From Bacteroidota bacterium (GTDB lineage Bacteria > Bacteroidota > Bacteroidia > Cytophagales > Cyclobacteriaceae), in contig JAEZBX010000193.1 in assembly GCA_023412765.1 (NCBI GenBank), positions 1-56,772 of the forward strand: 56,772 nucleotides of DNA, in the 5' to 3' direction. The first letter of the stretch is position 1. The number at the start of each line of letters is the position of its first letter. The notes under the pieces were generated by a model. That model searched no databases and was not told the origin of the DNA. It saw only the letters and a list, made by a program, of their open reading frames with translations. A program made the position numbers and the translations under genes. Below are positions 1 through 8,195 of this stretch, piece after piece.

Positions 1-84
1 TAATTCAGACATGAGCCCATTTCCTTTACGATTTTCGGACGATAGTCTGAATTCAAGTTTGAGGTCTTTTCCATTCGCACGCCC

Positions 85-136
85 AAGCTGTCAGCTGATA
101 GCTGTTAGCTGACGGCTTATAGCTGACAGCTTATAG
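85..136. repeat. Heptamer tandem array, YAGCTGA type
   Basis: About seven consecutive 7-base units resembling TAGCTGA/CAGCTTA can be laid end to end from 85 to 133. The array runs into the stop codon of the MFS gene (131-133, minus strand). It is one of several period-7 arrays in this window. Bases 1-84 carry nothing recognisable. Confidence 0.8.
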
Positions 137-1270
137 TCCTAAAACAATTTCCAAAACTCCATTCGGAAGCTCGACGCCGCTGAAGAATAAGCCGACGCAC
201 AGTACTTTGTTGCGAAATCCGGAATGGTTAAGAGCAAGAGGTAATGCACTCACTGACAGCAAAGCAAATGTGGCAATGAATACTCCAACCAGAATGAGGC
301 TCCAGGCAAATGATGCTGAGAATAATTGAAGAACAAGGGAAGCTAATGATACAATAGCGCTAAATGTAAAGGAAGTAGATAGTCCAAGATGCGATACGAC
401 ATTGCTCATAGGAATTGCGATCAGTCCTGAGGTTGCAAGAATGATCACAAGTATCCATTTGCCTTCGGGTAGAAATGCCTTCGAGCCGGAGAAGTTGTCG
501 TAAATATGATCTGGCAGCAAATTGAATAAGATCGTAGTTACAACGCCGAAAACAATCCCGAAAATTATGATCATCTCATAACGGGTTGCTTTTTTTGTTT
601 CACGCTGTTGTCGTGCAGGCTCGCTATTTCCTTTGAACAGTTTAAGCGAATTTTTCTTGAGCGCATAGCCTGAGAGTGAAACGAGTATGCCGCCGAGGAT
701 AAATGTTACAGGCGCGCCAAGTGCATTGATAATGTCGACAATAACGGGTTCAAGGGCATATATTAAGTTGGATGCGATGGTCAATACTGCCATTGCCCGT
801 GGTATTTTATCTATCGGTGTGAACAGCTCAACCGTTGAAAGCGCGGGGCTCGTGAAGATACTCATTCCGAACAGCCAGAAAATGATCAAAAAAGGAAACA
901 CCCACCTGAAAGTGTCATTCGGATTTGAAATCAACCCAAAGGCTACAGCCATAAAAATCATGGCGGCGAAACTTATACCGGCTGTTATGATGGGAATTCT
1001 GTGCCCTTTTGTAAAACGGTATTTATCACCGAACCTTCCCGCGATTGGTGGTGTCACAACCAGTATAATCCCTTGCGCTACAAGAAGGAAGAAGGAAAGG
1101 TTTTCGAACCGGTATGCCTTTAGTAGGATAGGCTGGTAGTTATAATAGGCAATCCATCCGATAATGATTGAAGAATATAGCGCAGCGAGGCTTAAAAGCT
1201 GCGGCCATTGTATATCAAGGGTCCGTTCGGAGCTCTTTTCCGAAAGGGAGCCGGACAACGTAGTATCCAT
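131..1270 (-). CDS. MFS transporter
   Basis: A 379-residue inner-membrane protein made almost entirely of hydrophobic helices, with about 11-12 predicted segments. A short soluble N-terminus of about 20 residues precedes the first helix. A basic loop near the middle (residues about 207-230, rich in K/R/E/Q) separates two six-helix halves, which is the major facilitator layout. The loop after helix 2 has a GRFGDKYR-type sequence (about residues 78-85), matching the MFS A-motif. The substrate cannot be read from the sequence. The gene stands alone, ahead of ldhA on the same strand, and its stop codon lies inside a heptamer repeat. ATG at 1270 is the only sensible start. Confidence 0.85.
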   Translation of the reverse strand: MDTTLSGSLSEKSSERTLDIQWPQLLSLAALYSSIIIGWIAYYNYQPILLKAYRFENLSFFLLVAQGIILVVTPPIAGRFGDKYRFTKGHRIPIITAGISFAAMIFMAVAFGLISNPNDTFRWVFPFLIIFWLFGMSIFTSPALSTVELFTPIDKIPRAMAVLTIASNLIYALEPVIVDIINALGAPVTFILGGILVSLSGYALKKNSLKLFKGNSEPARQQRETKKATRYEMIIIFGIVFGVVTTILFNLLPDHIYDNFSGSKAFLPEGKWILVIILATSGLIAIPMSNVVSHLGLSTSFTFSAIVSLASLVLQLFSASFAWSLILVGVFIATFALLSVSALPLALNHSGFRNKVLCVGLFFSGVELPNGVLEIVLGL

Positions 1271-1420
1271 AAGGAAGGATGAACTTTTGGGTATTAAATG
1301 ATCAAAAAATGCTGGATAGTCCAGCGCTGAAAATTTTTGTTAAAATGCAGTTCCGGTGGATGTGTTGATAGTGAAAATCGCTTGTTATCAGGACTATAAC
1401 AATAAAAAGTCGATTAGGTA

Positions 1421-1445
1421 ACGTGCCGAAAGTTAAACGGCACGT
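1421..1445 (-). terminator. Hairpin downstream of ldhA
   Basis: ACGTGCCG (1421-1428) pairs perfectly with CGGCACGT (1438-1445) around a 9-base loop, 22 bases past the ldhA stop. No clear T-tract follows on the minus strand, so it may be an attenuated or stabilising 3' hairpin rather than a strong terminator. Confidence 0.45.
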
Positions 1446-1467
1446 CATCAGCCCGAACTTCGAAACG

Positions 1468-2451
1468 CTATAACTCGTTTTTTGACGCCGTACCCTTCTC
1501 CCAGCAATCCAGGTTATATTTGGTTGTTTCGGCTATGCCAACCAGCGCCTCATGGGTTAGAAATGCCTGGTGACTCGTGATCATCACATTTTGAAAGGTC
1601 ATTAATCTCGCGATGACATCATCCTGAAGGATTTGGTCAGAATGATCTTCAAAGAAGAGCCCATCTTCTTCTTCGTATACATCAATTCCGAATGAGCCAA
1701 TCTTTCCACTCTTTAAAGCTTTAATTACTTCCTTCGTATTAACCAGTGCTCCGCGACTCGTATTGATCAACATAACACCTTCCTTCATTAGCTCAATAGT
1801 TTCGGCGTTGATGATGTACCTAGACTCAGGTGTCAAGGGCAGATGTAGCGTAATAATATCTGCCTTCTTACAAATCTCTTTGTAATCGGTGTAGGTTACG
1901 TTGTACTTCTCTTTTAGCTCTTCGTTTTCGTAGGGATCGTAGGCCAGGATATTGCAATTAAATCCGTGTAAAATCCGTATCAGTACACTTCCTATTTTTC
2001 CGGCACCTAACACGCCAACGGTTTTGCCCGACATATCAAAACCCGTCAGGCCATCAAGGGAAAAATTTTGATCGCGAACTCGATTGTGAGCCCGAATCAG
2101 TTTTCTGTTCAACGCAAGCATTAATGCCACCGTGTGCTCTGCGATTGCTGCAGGGGAATACTCCGGCACACGCGCCACGCGTATACCCAATTCGTTAGCA
2201 ACTTTCAAATCAACATGATTAAAGCCTGCCGAACGAAGGGCGAGGTAACGTACACCATACTCCTTCAGCTTTTTCAGGATGGGAGCCGATGCATTGTCAT
2301 TTACGAAAATGCATACGGCTTCCGATCCCTGTGACAAGCTCGCTGTCTCTTCTGAAAGACGAGCCTCGATAAAGCGGAGTGTATGATTGCTACAATGTTG
2401 CTCGAGATATTTTCTGTCAAACTTATGGGCGCTATAAATAGTGACTTGCAT
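1468..2451 (-). CDS. ldhA: D-lactate dehydrogenase (2-hydroxyacid dehydrogenase family)
   Basis: A 327-residue cytoplasmic enzyme expected to reduce pyruvate to D-lactate with NADH. The Rossmann motif GAGKIG is at residues 149-154. The catalytic Arg lies in the INTSRGALVNT segment, the Glu in DVYEEEDGLFF, and the His in TSHQAFLT. The DVYEEEDGLFFEDHS stretch and the HQAFLTHEAL ending closely match the fermentative LdhA subgroup rather than glyoxylate or phosphoglycerate dehydrogenases. The length is typical of the family. It starts at an ATG with no overlapping neighbour and is followed by a hairpin. Another 2-hydroxyacid substrate cannot be excluded. Confidence 0.88.
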   Translation of the reverse strand: MQVTIYSAHKFDRKYLEQHCSNHTLRFIEARLSEETASLSQGSEAVCIFVNDNASAPILKKLKEYGVRYLALRSAGFNHVDLKVANELGIRVARVPEYSPAAIAEHTVALMLALNRKLIRAHNRVRDQNFSLDGLTGFDMSGKTVGVLGAGKIGSVLIRILHGFNCNILAYDPYENEELKEKYNVTYTDYKEICKKADIITLHLPLTPESRYIINAETIELMKEGVMLINTSRGALVNTKEVIKALKSGKIGSFGIDVYEEEDGLFFEDHSDQILQDDVIARLMTFQNVMITSHQAFLTHEALVGIAETTKYNLDCWEKGTASKNEL

Positions 2452-2495
2452 GCGCCCAAGTTATGACATCAGCCAAAAAGCACCAACAACCAATG

Positions 2496-3191
2496 CTACT
2501 TGATCTCGAATTGTGCAGTGATCTGGGCGCGCAATCTCAGTTTACGGAAGGCGGTTTGTTCTTCCATGCCATCTGCGGCCATCGATTCAGCCTTATACAT
2601 TACGTTGGCCCGCACCTGTGGCAACGGTTGCACTGGGTCTTGATCCCAATCTCTTACCATAATAGGCTTGCCGATTTCCGCTCCAATGGATTTTAATAAG
2701 GTTGATGCCTTGGATTGGGCCGCCTGAAGCGCCTTCACTTTCAAATCGATTTTGAATTTCTCCATATCTGTGTGATGAAGTCGTGTCAGGTCCAGCTGAT
2801 AAACTTTTACCGGCTCAATCTTTTCCAAAAACTTTTCAAGCTCAGCGGCGCTGGTAAGTTTTATTTCATAGGATTTTTCCCGGAATGCATCTTTGTCGCG
2901 TCTGCGGATTTTGTCAAGCGTTGATCCGGCATCCGCCAGGGTAAGATTTTTTCGATCAATGTTTGCAGCTTTTACAGCGTCTAGAAATTGCTTGTCAAGC
3001 TTTTCAAGCGATACCTTTGATCGGTTTTCTTCAAACTCCCTAAGTTTTATAAAAAGGAAAATTTCATTTGGCTCTACTTCCATTTCTGCAGATCCGGTGA
3101 CCTCTATATAGTGTTCACCTTTAAACACTTCTTGTCCAAGCGCCACAGCCGATGTGAACAAGAATAATAAAATCGCAACGTTAAATCGCAT
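2496..3191 (-). CDS. SIMPL-domain (DUF541) periplasmic protein
   Basis: About 231 residues from the chosen start. The frame stays open up to 3302, but a signal peptide (MRFNVAILLFLFTSAVALGQ) begins at the ATG at 3191; another ATG two codons upstream (3197) is equally possible. The mature part begins with an EVTGSAEMEVEPNEI-type strand, typical of SIMPL/DUF541 proteins, and alternates strands with Lys-rich helices throughout. Family members are secreted or outer-membrane-associated proteins with poorly defined roles, some in oxidative stress and some in signalling. It diverges from the ECF sigma gene across a heptamer array, so the two may share upstream control sequence. Confidence 0.8.
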   Translation of the reverse strand: MRFNVAILLFLFTSAVALGQEVFKGEHYIEVTGSAEMEVEPNEIFLFIKLREFEENRSKVSLEKLDKQFLDAVKAANIDRKNLTLADAGSTLDKIRRRDKDAFREKSYEIKLTSAAELEKFLEKIEPVKVYQLDLTRLHHTDMEKFKIDLKVKALQAAQSKASTLLKSIGAEIGKPIMVRDWDQDPVQPLPQVRANVMYKAESMAADGMEEQTAFRKLRLRAQITAQFEIK

Positions 3192-3300
3192 AGTCATTCT
3201 TTTTAGTTTTTTTCTTTGACACAAAATCCCTGCCCAAAGTGCAAATCCCTTATCGAAGTTTCTCAAATCTATCGTCGAGTAACCTCGTAAATCTGGCGCC

Positions 3301-3348
3301 ACCTTATACCTTATACCTTATACCTTTATACCCTATACCTCCCCCCCC
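3301..3348. repeat. Heptamer array (ACCTTAT) plus C8 tract
   Basis: Three exact ACCTTAT units (3301-3321) and further degenerate units run to 3340, followed by eight C residues (3341-3348). The array lies in the divergent promoter region between the SIMPL gene and the ECF sigma gene. A change in copy number could therefore alter promoter spacing; that effect is inference. Confidence 0.8.
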
Positions 3349-3440
3349 TTCCATTTTCCCTCAAATTTGTGTAAATCTAACTGTAACCTTTACTGCCGTG
3401 TCCGGTAACTAACACGAAACTGACAAAAAGCACAGCTCGA

Positions 3441-3980
3441 ATGACAGATGAAATGATCATGGAGGCCGTCAAAAACGGCGATCTGCAGCAGGTATCATTG
3501 CTTTTTGAAAGGTATCATAAACGCATTTATAATTTTCTGGCCCGAATGACAATCGATCGCGAACTGGCAGAAGATCTTACTCAGAATGTCTTTCTCAGGA
3601 TTATAAAGTACAAGAATAGTTACCGCGAGGGAATGCGTTTTCAATCGTGGATTTACCAGGTAGCCAGAAATATTTTCTCTGATCACTACCAGGCACATAA
3701 AAATAAATTCTCTGACTTCATAAACGTGGACAAGATCAGCGACAATGTACCGGACAGCCAGGAGGCATACGATCGCGAGGAGCAGGAAAAATTGCTGACA
3801 CGGTCGATGGCGCTACTCTCGGCCGAGCAAAGAGAGCTGCTGATCCTGACAAGATTCCAGCATATGAAGTATGAGGATGTTGCAGTGATTATGGATACAA
3901 CCGTAGCAAATATAAAAGTGAAAGTGCACCGTGCTATTGCAAAACTACGGGAACATTATTTTGAACTGGAAAAGATTTAA
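3441..3980 (+). CDS. ECF-type RNA polymerase sigma factor
   Basis: A 179-residue sigma-70 family protein. Region 2 is visible as LFERYHKRIYNFLARMT...AEDLTQNVFLRI...FQSWIYQVARNIF (about residues 22-80). Region 4 is LLSAEQRELLIL...YEDVAVIMDTT...KVKVHRAIAKLR (about 122-170). There is no N-terminal region 1, so it belongs to the ECF group. It is the first gene of an operon whose next gene encodes the probable anti-sigma factor, 4 bp downstream, followed by three secreted proteins. This layout suggests an envelope-responsive module. ATG at 3441 has no strong Shine-Dalgarno, as is usual in Bacteroidota. Confidence 0.93.
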   Translation: MTDEMIMEAVKNGDLQQVSLLFERYHKRIYNFLARMTIDRELAEDLTQNVFLRIIKYKNSYREGMRFQSWIYQVARNIFSDHYQAHKNKFSDFINVDKISDNVPDSQEAYDREEQEKLLTRSMALLSAEQRELLILTRFQHMKYEDVAVIMDTTVANIKVKVHRAIAKLREHYFELEKI

Positions 3981-3984
3981 GGCT

Positions 3985-4758
3985 ATGGATATCGAGAATC
4001 TGGAAGGTAAAATTATCGACTATATCGACGGACGATTGAGCGATAAAGAAAGGGCGGAGGTAGAACAGGAACTGATGCGCAACGATAAAGCCTTTACAAT
4101 GTACGAGCAATTGAAAGAAGTGATGTATGCAATGGACCATGCGGAAAAATTTGAACCATCACCGAATTTAAAGCTGCGATTCGATGAGGCGCTTCGCTCG
4201 GAAATAGCAACATCTCGACCTGGCAAAGTAGTGTTTTTTCAATCGTCGTTTTATCGCGTTGCTGCAGCTATTGCTTTACTAATCACGGGAGGAGGAATAG
4301 GTTTTTGGATCAGCAAACACAACGACCAGCGTGAGGAATTGCAGGCACTTGCAAGGGAGATGGAAGCTACTAAGCTGATGATGATGTCCCTTATAGACAA
4401 TCAGCAATCCGCGAGCCAGCGCATAAGAGGAGTAAACGTGGCTATGACTATACAAAGCGCCGACGACGATGTGGTGAATGCGCTTGTTCAACGAATGAAT
4501 GAAGATCCTAATACAAACGTGAGGCTGGCTGCCCTGGATGCATTGAGCAAATTTTACGATGAGCCCATGGTAAGAAAAGCATTGATCGAAGGCCTTTCAA
4601 GTCAGAAAGACCCTGTGGTTCAGATTGCGCTTATACAACTAATGGTAAAAATTAAAGAGAAAGGAATTGTAACGGATCTGAAGAAGATCGTGGAGGATGA
4701 AAAAACTATGGAAGCCGTGAAGGATGAGGCATACACAGGCCTGCTTGAGCTTTCTTAA
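3985..4758 (+). CDS. Putative anti-sigma factor with C-terminal HEAT-like repeats
   Basis: The frame is open from 3931, but the first credible start is ATG 3985 (MDIENLEGKII), just after the sigma stop; this gives 257 residues. The N-terminal 90 residues look like an anti-sigma domain (IDGRLSDKERAEVEQEL...) but lack the His/Cys zinc ligands of classic ZAS domains. One transmembrane segment follows at about residues 88-110 (VAAAIALLITGGGIGFWI). The C-terminal periplasmic part has HEAT-like helical repeats (DDDVVNALVQRMNEDPNTNVRLAALDAL, then KALIEGLSSQKDPVVQIALIQLM). Position and topology support membrane sequestration of the upstream sigma factor. The HEAT part may sense or bind the downstream secreted proteins (inference). 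Confidence 0.8.
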   Translation: MDIENLEGKIIDYIDGRLSDKERAEVEQELMRNDKAFTMYEQLKEVMYAMDHAEKFEPSPNLKLRFDEALRSEIATSRPGKVVFFQSSFYRVAAAIALLITGGGIGFWISKHNDQREELQALAREMEATKLMMMSLIDNQQSASQRIRGVNVAMTIQSADDDVVNALVQRMNEDPNTNVRLAALDALSKFYDEPMVRKALIEGLSSQKDPVVQIALIQLMVKIKEKGIVTDLKKIVEDEKTMEAVKDEAYTGLLELS

Positions 4759-4794
4759 AATATTTAAAAAATGACTGACGAAAATTATTATAAA

Positions 4795-5559
4795 ATGAAC
4801 AACAAGGGAGCAATAGTGCTGGCGTTGGTTTTACTAGCAGCTGGAATCGTAAATGCACAGGAATATAAAGTCGCGAAGAATAGCGGCAGGCTGGAAATCA
4901 ATATCGGTCGCGTAACTGTGGAAGGACATAATGGAAATGAAATCATTTTTTCTTCTGCTGATCAAACCAGGGAAAAAGACGAGCGAGCTGAGGGACTTCG
5001 GCCGGTAAATAGCCTGGGACTGGAAGACAATACGAATCTAGGGATCAATGTTACCCAGGAAGGAGATGTTGTTAAAGTGAGGCAGCTAAAGAAAACCAAG
5101 TCGACTGATATTAAGATACTGGTTCCACGCAATGTCATCGTCTCTTTCTCTTACGAATCACAGTATGGGGGTAAGGCGAAGTTCAAAAACATGCCGAATG
5201 AGATCGAAGTTGACGCACAGTATAACAGCATTGAGCTTGAAAATGTAACGGGACCCCTAACAGTTAAGACGATCTACGGGCATGTTGATGCGAAACTCGA
5301 TCCAGCGATGAAGGGACCAATCTCAATAGTTTCTGTCTATGGATACGTAGACCTGGCAATACCGGCTGCCACCAAGGCCAATTTGAAGATGAGCACTTCG
5401 TACGGAGAAATATTCGCTGACCCTGATTTTAAAATTGAAATTGAGCGTCAAGGGGAGATGGTGTCCTACAGCAACAAAGTAAATGGAAAATTGAATGGTG
5501 GCGGAATTGCCATCGACCTGAGCTGCAATTACGGCAAAGTGTATCTCAGGAAATCATAA
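4795..5559 (+). CDS. Secreted GIN/DUF4097-type adhesin-like protein (paralogue 1)
   Basis: The frame opens at 4771, but the signal peptide starts at the ATG at 4795 (MNNKGAIVLALVLLAAGIVNAQ), giving 254 residues. After cleavage the protein is a run of short beta-strands with the motif EGHNGNEIIFSS, then repeats such as VKTIYGHVDA, IVSVYGYVDL and STSYGEI. This is the strand-turn ladder seen in DUF4097 or head-GIN adhesin domains. It is strikingly similar to the next gene, including the C-terminal GGGIAIDLS...VYLRKS ending. Third gene of the sigma operon and probably its output. Function unknown; it is probably periplasmic or surface-exposed. Confidence 0.8.
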   Translation: MNNKGAIVLALVLLAAGIVNAQEYKVAKNSGRLEINIGRVTVEGHNGNEIIFSSADQTREKDERAEGLRPVNSLGLEDNTNLGINVTQEGDVVKVRQLKKTKSTDIKILVPRNVIVSFSYESQYGGKAKFKNMPNEIEVDAQYNSIELENVTGPLTVKTIYGHVDAKLDPAMKGPISIVSVYGYVDLAIPAATKANLKMSTSYGEIFADPDFKIEIERQGEMVSYSNKVNGKLNGGGIAIDLSCNYGKVYLRKS

Positions 5560-5589
5560 CAAGAAATGTACATCAAAAAGATAAAAAAA

Positions 5590-6357
5590 ATGAAAACTAG
5601 CTTATTGGGAATAGTACTGGGATTGATAACTGCGGGTAACCTTGCCGCTCAGGATTTCAAAGTCAACAAGAGTACAGGTACTCTGGAGATCCGCGAACTA
5701 AACAAAGTGATCATTGAAGGTTATAACGGGAATGAAATAATTTTTTCTTCACAAAACAGCAACCGAGAGAGAGATGAACGCGCCAAGGGATTGCGCGCCA
5801 TTAGCAATATGGGGCTGGAAGACAATACCGGTTTTGGTATTTCAGTGGTGGATAAGGGTGCGACAATTGAGGTTCGCCAGCTTAAGAAAATGGATGGACC
5901 CCACATCAAAATACAAGTGCCAAAGAATGTAAAGGTGGCCTATTATCATACATCTCCGCATGGTGATGATATAGAGATCAAGGATTTCGCTGGTGAGGTG
6001 GAGGTTTCAACGGTTCATACCGGCGTTGTGTTGTCCAATGCCACGGGCCCTATCAATATTAAAACCGTTCATGGGGATATAGACGCAATTTTCCCGACTC
6101 AACCAAAGTCACCAATCTCGATAGAATCGGTGCATGCGCATGTAGACGTTACGTTACCTGCAGATACGAAAGCGAACGTGAAGCTGAGTACACACATGGG
6201 TGAAATTTTGGTAGATCCTTCTTTCAAGATAGAAATTGAAAAAACCGGGGACATGGTAAGGTACAGCGACAAGGTTAGTGGTAAGATTAACGGCGGCGGA
6301 GTAGAAATCGATCTTTCAGCAACGCACGATAATATTTACCTGAGAAAGAAATCATAA
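5590..6357 (+). CDS. Secreted GIN/DUF4097-type adhesin-like protein (paralogue 2)
   Basis: About 255 residues from ATG 5590 (MKTSLLGIVLGLITAGNLAAQ signal peptide); the frame opens at 5566. It is a clear tandem duplicate of the preceding gene. The two share the ITIEGxNGNEIIFSS segment, the ERDERAxGLR segment, the LEDNTxxGI segment, the QLKK segment and the LRK(K)S C-terminus. In this copy most of the YG turns of paralogue 1 are replaced by HG/HA (VKTVHGDIDA, ESVHAHVDV, LSTHMGE), giving regularly spaced histidines. That pattern could bind metal (inference). Operon position implies co-regulation with the upstream ECF sigma factor. Confidence 0.8.
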   Translation: MKTSLLGIVLGLITAGNLAAQDFKVNKSTGTLEIRELNKVIIEGYNGNEIIFSSQNSNRERDERAKGLRAISNMGLEDNTGFGISVVDKGATIEVRQLKKMDGPHIKIQVPKNVKVAYYHTSPHGDDIEIKDFAGEVEVSTVHTGVVLSNATGPINIKTVHGDIDAIFPTQPKSPISIESVHAHVDVTLPADTKANVKLSTHMGEILVDPSFKIEIEKTGDMVRYSDKVSGKINGGGVEIDLSATHDNIYLRKKS

Positions 6358-6379
6358 GGTAGCATTAACAAGAACCATC

Positions 6380-7123
6380 ATGAGAACCAAAATCTGTGCA
6401 CTGCTAATAGGTATCATTGCACCTTTTCAGGATTATGCACAAACTCCGATCAATAAAGTCATCCCTTTCCAGTCGGGACAAAAGATTTCCATGCACTTCG
6501 ACTATCCTGAGTTGGTGAAGGTGAGTACCTGGGATAAGAATGAAATATCAATTCAAGGTACCGCGAGCATAAACACGGGAGAGAATGATGACGCGTTTGA
6601 ACTGATTTCTTCAACAGCCGATAATACAATATCGATCAAGAATGAAATCAAGAATATGAAGAACCTTCCACGTCGTGTTACTGTTCGCGATGGCGCGCAG
6701 AAGATTGTTTTTCGAACAAAAGAAGAGATGAGAAAGTATCAGGCGGAGAACAATATCACAAGCTTTAACTCTGTATCGTATGGAGTTGAAATGGATATAA
6801 TACTTGAAATAAAAGTCCCGAAAAATGTAGAGACTTCAGTAGAATCAGTTTATGGCATGGTAGAAATCAAGGACTTTACAGGGCCACTCACAGTTGTTGC
6901 AACCTACGGTGGTGTTGATGCAGCGTTAGCAGAAAGGTCGGTAGGTCAGATCACCGCGGAAACAAATTATGGTGAGATATACTCCAACCTCGATGTAAAA
7001 TTCGGTGGTGATGGCCTTCGCCAGGGTGATTTCCATACCAATGTCTCTGCTAAGCCAGGAAACGGTCCGGCGTATTACTTCGATTCGAAGTATGGTAATG
7101 TTTATTTAAGAAAGGCCAACTAA
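6380..7123 (+). CDS. Secreted DUF4097-like beta-solenoid protein (paralogue 3)
   Basis: A 247-residue protein with a signal peptide (about residues 1-20, ending ...DYAQ). It is more diverged than the previous two but keeps the same architecture: a SVYGMVEIKDFTGPLTV segment, a TYGGVDAAL segment, a NYGEIYSN segment and a C-terminal SKYGNVYLRKAN ending. It has an extra central insertion (about residues 95-130, KEEMRKYQAEN). It is the last gene of the ECF operon, which ends in the repeat-rich spacer that begins at its stop codon. Role unknown; cell-envelope location is inferred from the signal peptide. Confidence 0.78.
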   Translation: MRTKICALLIGIIAPFQDYAQTPINKVIPFQSGQKISMHFDYPELVKVSTWDKNEISIQGTASINTGENDDAFELISSTADNTISIKNEIKNMKNLPRRVTVRDGAQKIVFRTKEEMRKYQAENNITSFNSVSYGVEMDIILEIKVPKNVETSVESVYGMVEIKDFTGPLTVVATYGGVDAALAERSVGQITAETNYGEIYSNLDVKFGGDGLRQGDFHTNVSAKPGNGPAYYFDSKYGNVYLRKAN

Positions 7124-7343
7124 AGGCGCTAAGGATTTGCACTAAAGGCGCTCAGGATTTGCCACAAAGTCACAAAGACACAAGGAATCACAAAGTTTTC
7201 AAGAGATCTTGATCCATACAGTTGTGGTAATTTTCGTTTCAAAAACTTCTTCGTGATTCTTAGAGTCTTCGTGTCTTAGTGGCAAATCTTTCCCTCTTCA
7301 CAAAAAACTTTGTGATTCTTAGTGCCTTTGAGTCTTAGTGTCC
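7121..7343. repeat. Compound direct and inverted repeat in the sigma-operon 3' region
   Basis: Two 20-bp direct copies (TAAAGGCGCTMAGGATTTGC at 7121-7140 and 7143-7162, one mismatch) are followed by a CACAAAG-rich tract (7163-7195). Two copies of a CTTYGTGATTCTTAG-type unit then follow at about 7249-7288 and 7308-7343. The first of these is an imperfect reverse complement of 7155-7195, so a long hairpin with about a 50-base loop can form. The CACNAAGA octamer period resembles dispersed repeats common in Bacteroidota genomes. The region may act as a transcript end or an mRNA-stabilising hairpin (inference). Confidence 0.75.
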
Positions 7344-7564
7344 AATTACCTTGCCTTCTTTTCAGAAGCGAAACCCGCTCTCGTATTTAAGCGCACTCTA
7401 ATTTCTATTTTCCAATTTCCAACTAAACATCTGCGTCACACCCTTGTTACAATGTAACTGCGACCTGACGCGTGCGATGTTGTCCGATTCTCAAAAATTA
7501 TTTTATCTTGCGCCCCGATTTAAAGTCGCTTCAGAATGGAGATGACAGATTATTAAAAACACGA
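7344..7564. other. Spacer before the SET-domain gene
   Basis: No gene is seen. Around 7398-7425 there are short TTTCCAA-like units with period 7 (ATTTCTA, TTTTCCA, ATTTCCA). A TTTTATCTTG stretch at about 7502-7511 is a weak match to a Bacteroidota -7 element for the SET gene. An in-frame extension of the SET gene starts at 7472 but has no family resemblance. Confidence 0.4.
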
Positions 7565-8089
7565 ATGGCACTTTTAAGAAAACAACTTTATATCAAGAAA
7601 TCGACGCTGCCTAATGCAGGCATGGGTTTGTTTACGAAGAAAGCTATTCCAAAAGGCACGCGCATCATTGAATACACAGGAAAGCGAACCACATGGAAAG
7701 AGGTAAAGGATGACGACGGAAAAAATGGATACATCTTTTTCATCAACAGAAATCATGTTATTGATGCCAGGCCAACGAAGAAGGCATACGCTCGGTATGC
7801 AAATGATGCACGGGGACTCGTACGTATCAAAGGTATCGTCAACAACTCTGACTACATCGTTGACGGTCTGAAAGCATACATCGAATCGAAAAAGGACATT
7901 CCCGCTGGTGGGGAAATTTTTGTCGATTATGGCAAAGATTATTGGAAAGTGATACGCCAGAATATGAAACTTGCTGCCAAGGAAGAAAAGGAAGCCAGGA
8001 AGAGAAATGGCAAGGTGGTGAAGAAAAACGGTTCGGCCCGAAAACATGTCAAGGGCCGCACTATCGCGAAGCGCACCCAGCATGCGTAG
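7565..8089 (+). CDS. SET-domain protein (putative protein lysine methyltransferase)
   Basis: About 174 residues from ATG 7565 (MALLRKQLYIKKSTL). The upstream in-frame extension to 7472 shows no domain sequence. The body is a SET domain: SxxxxxGMGLFTKKAIPKGTRIIEYTG at the start, a YIFFINRNHVIDA core, the AxYANDAR segment in place of the usual NHS motif, and GGEIFVDYGKDYW at the end with the catalytic-site Tyr. SET enzymes transfer methyl groups from S-adenosylmethionine to lysines. The last 40 residues are strongly basic (KEARKRNGKVVKKNG...RKHVKGRTIAKR), suggesting nucleic acid or nucleoid association. It converges on the TPR gene. The target is unknown; an H1-like protein is encoded at 39.0 kb. 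Confidence 0.87.
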   Translation: MALLRKQLYIKKSTLPNAGMGLFTKKAIPKGTRIIEYTGKRTTWKEVKDDDGKNGYIFFINRNHVIDARPTKKAYARYANDARGLVRIKGIVNNSDYIVDGLKAYIESKKDIPAGGEIFVDYGKDYWKVIRQNMKLAAKEEKEARKRNGKVVKKNGSARKHVKGRTIAKRTQHA

Positions 8090-8159
8090 CTTCCCACTTA
8101 TTATTCTACTTTCCAGGTTTTGTGCAGTCTAAACGTGAAGGAATAGGGAATAAGGCGCA

Positions 8160-8188
8160 CCACTTACTACTTACTACTTACTACTCAC
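8160..8188. repeat. Heptamer array (CTTACTA)
   Basis: About four period-7 units (CACTTAC TACTTAC TACTTAC TACTCAC) lie between the convergent SET and TPR genes, immediately before the TPR stop codon. The same sequence type recurs at 15.76-15.84 kb. Confidence 0.8.
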
Positions 8189-8195
8189 CGTCCCC

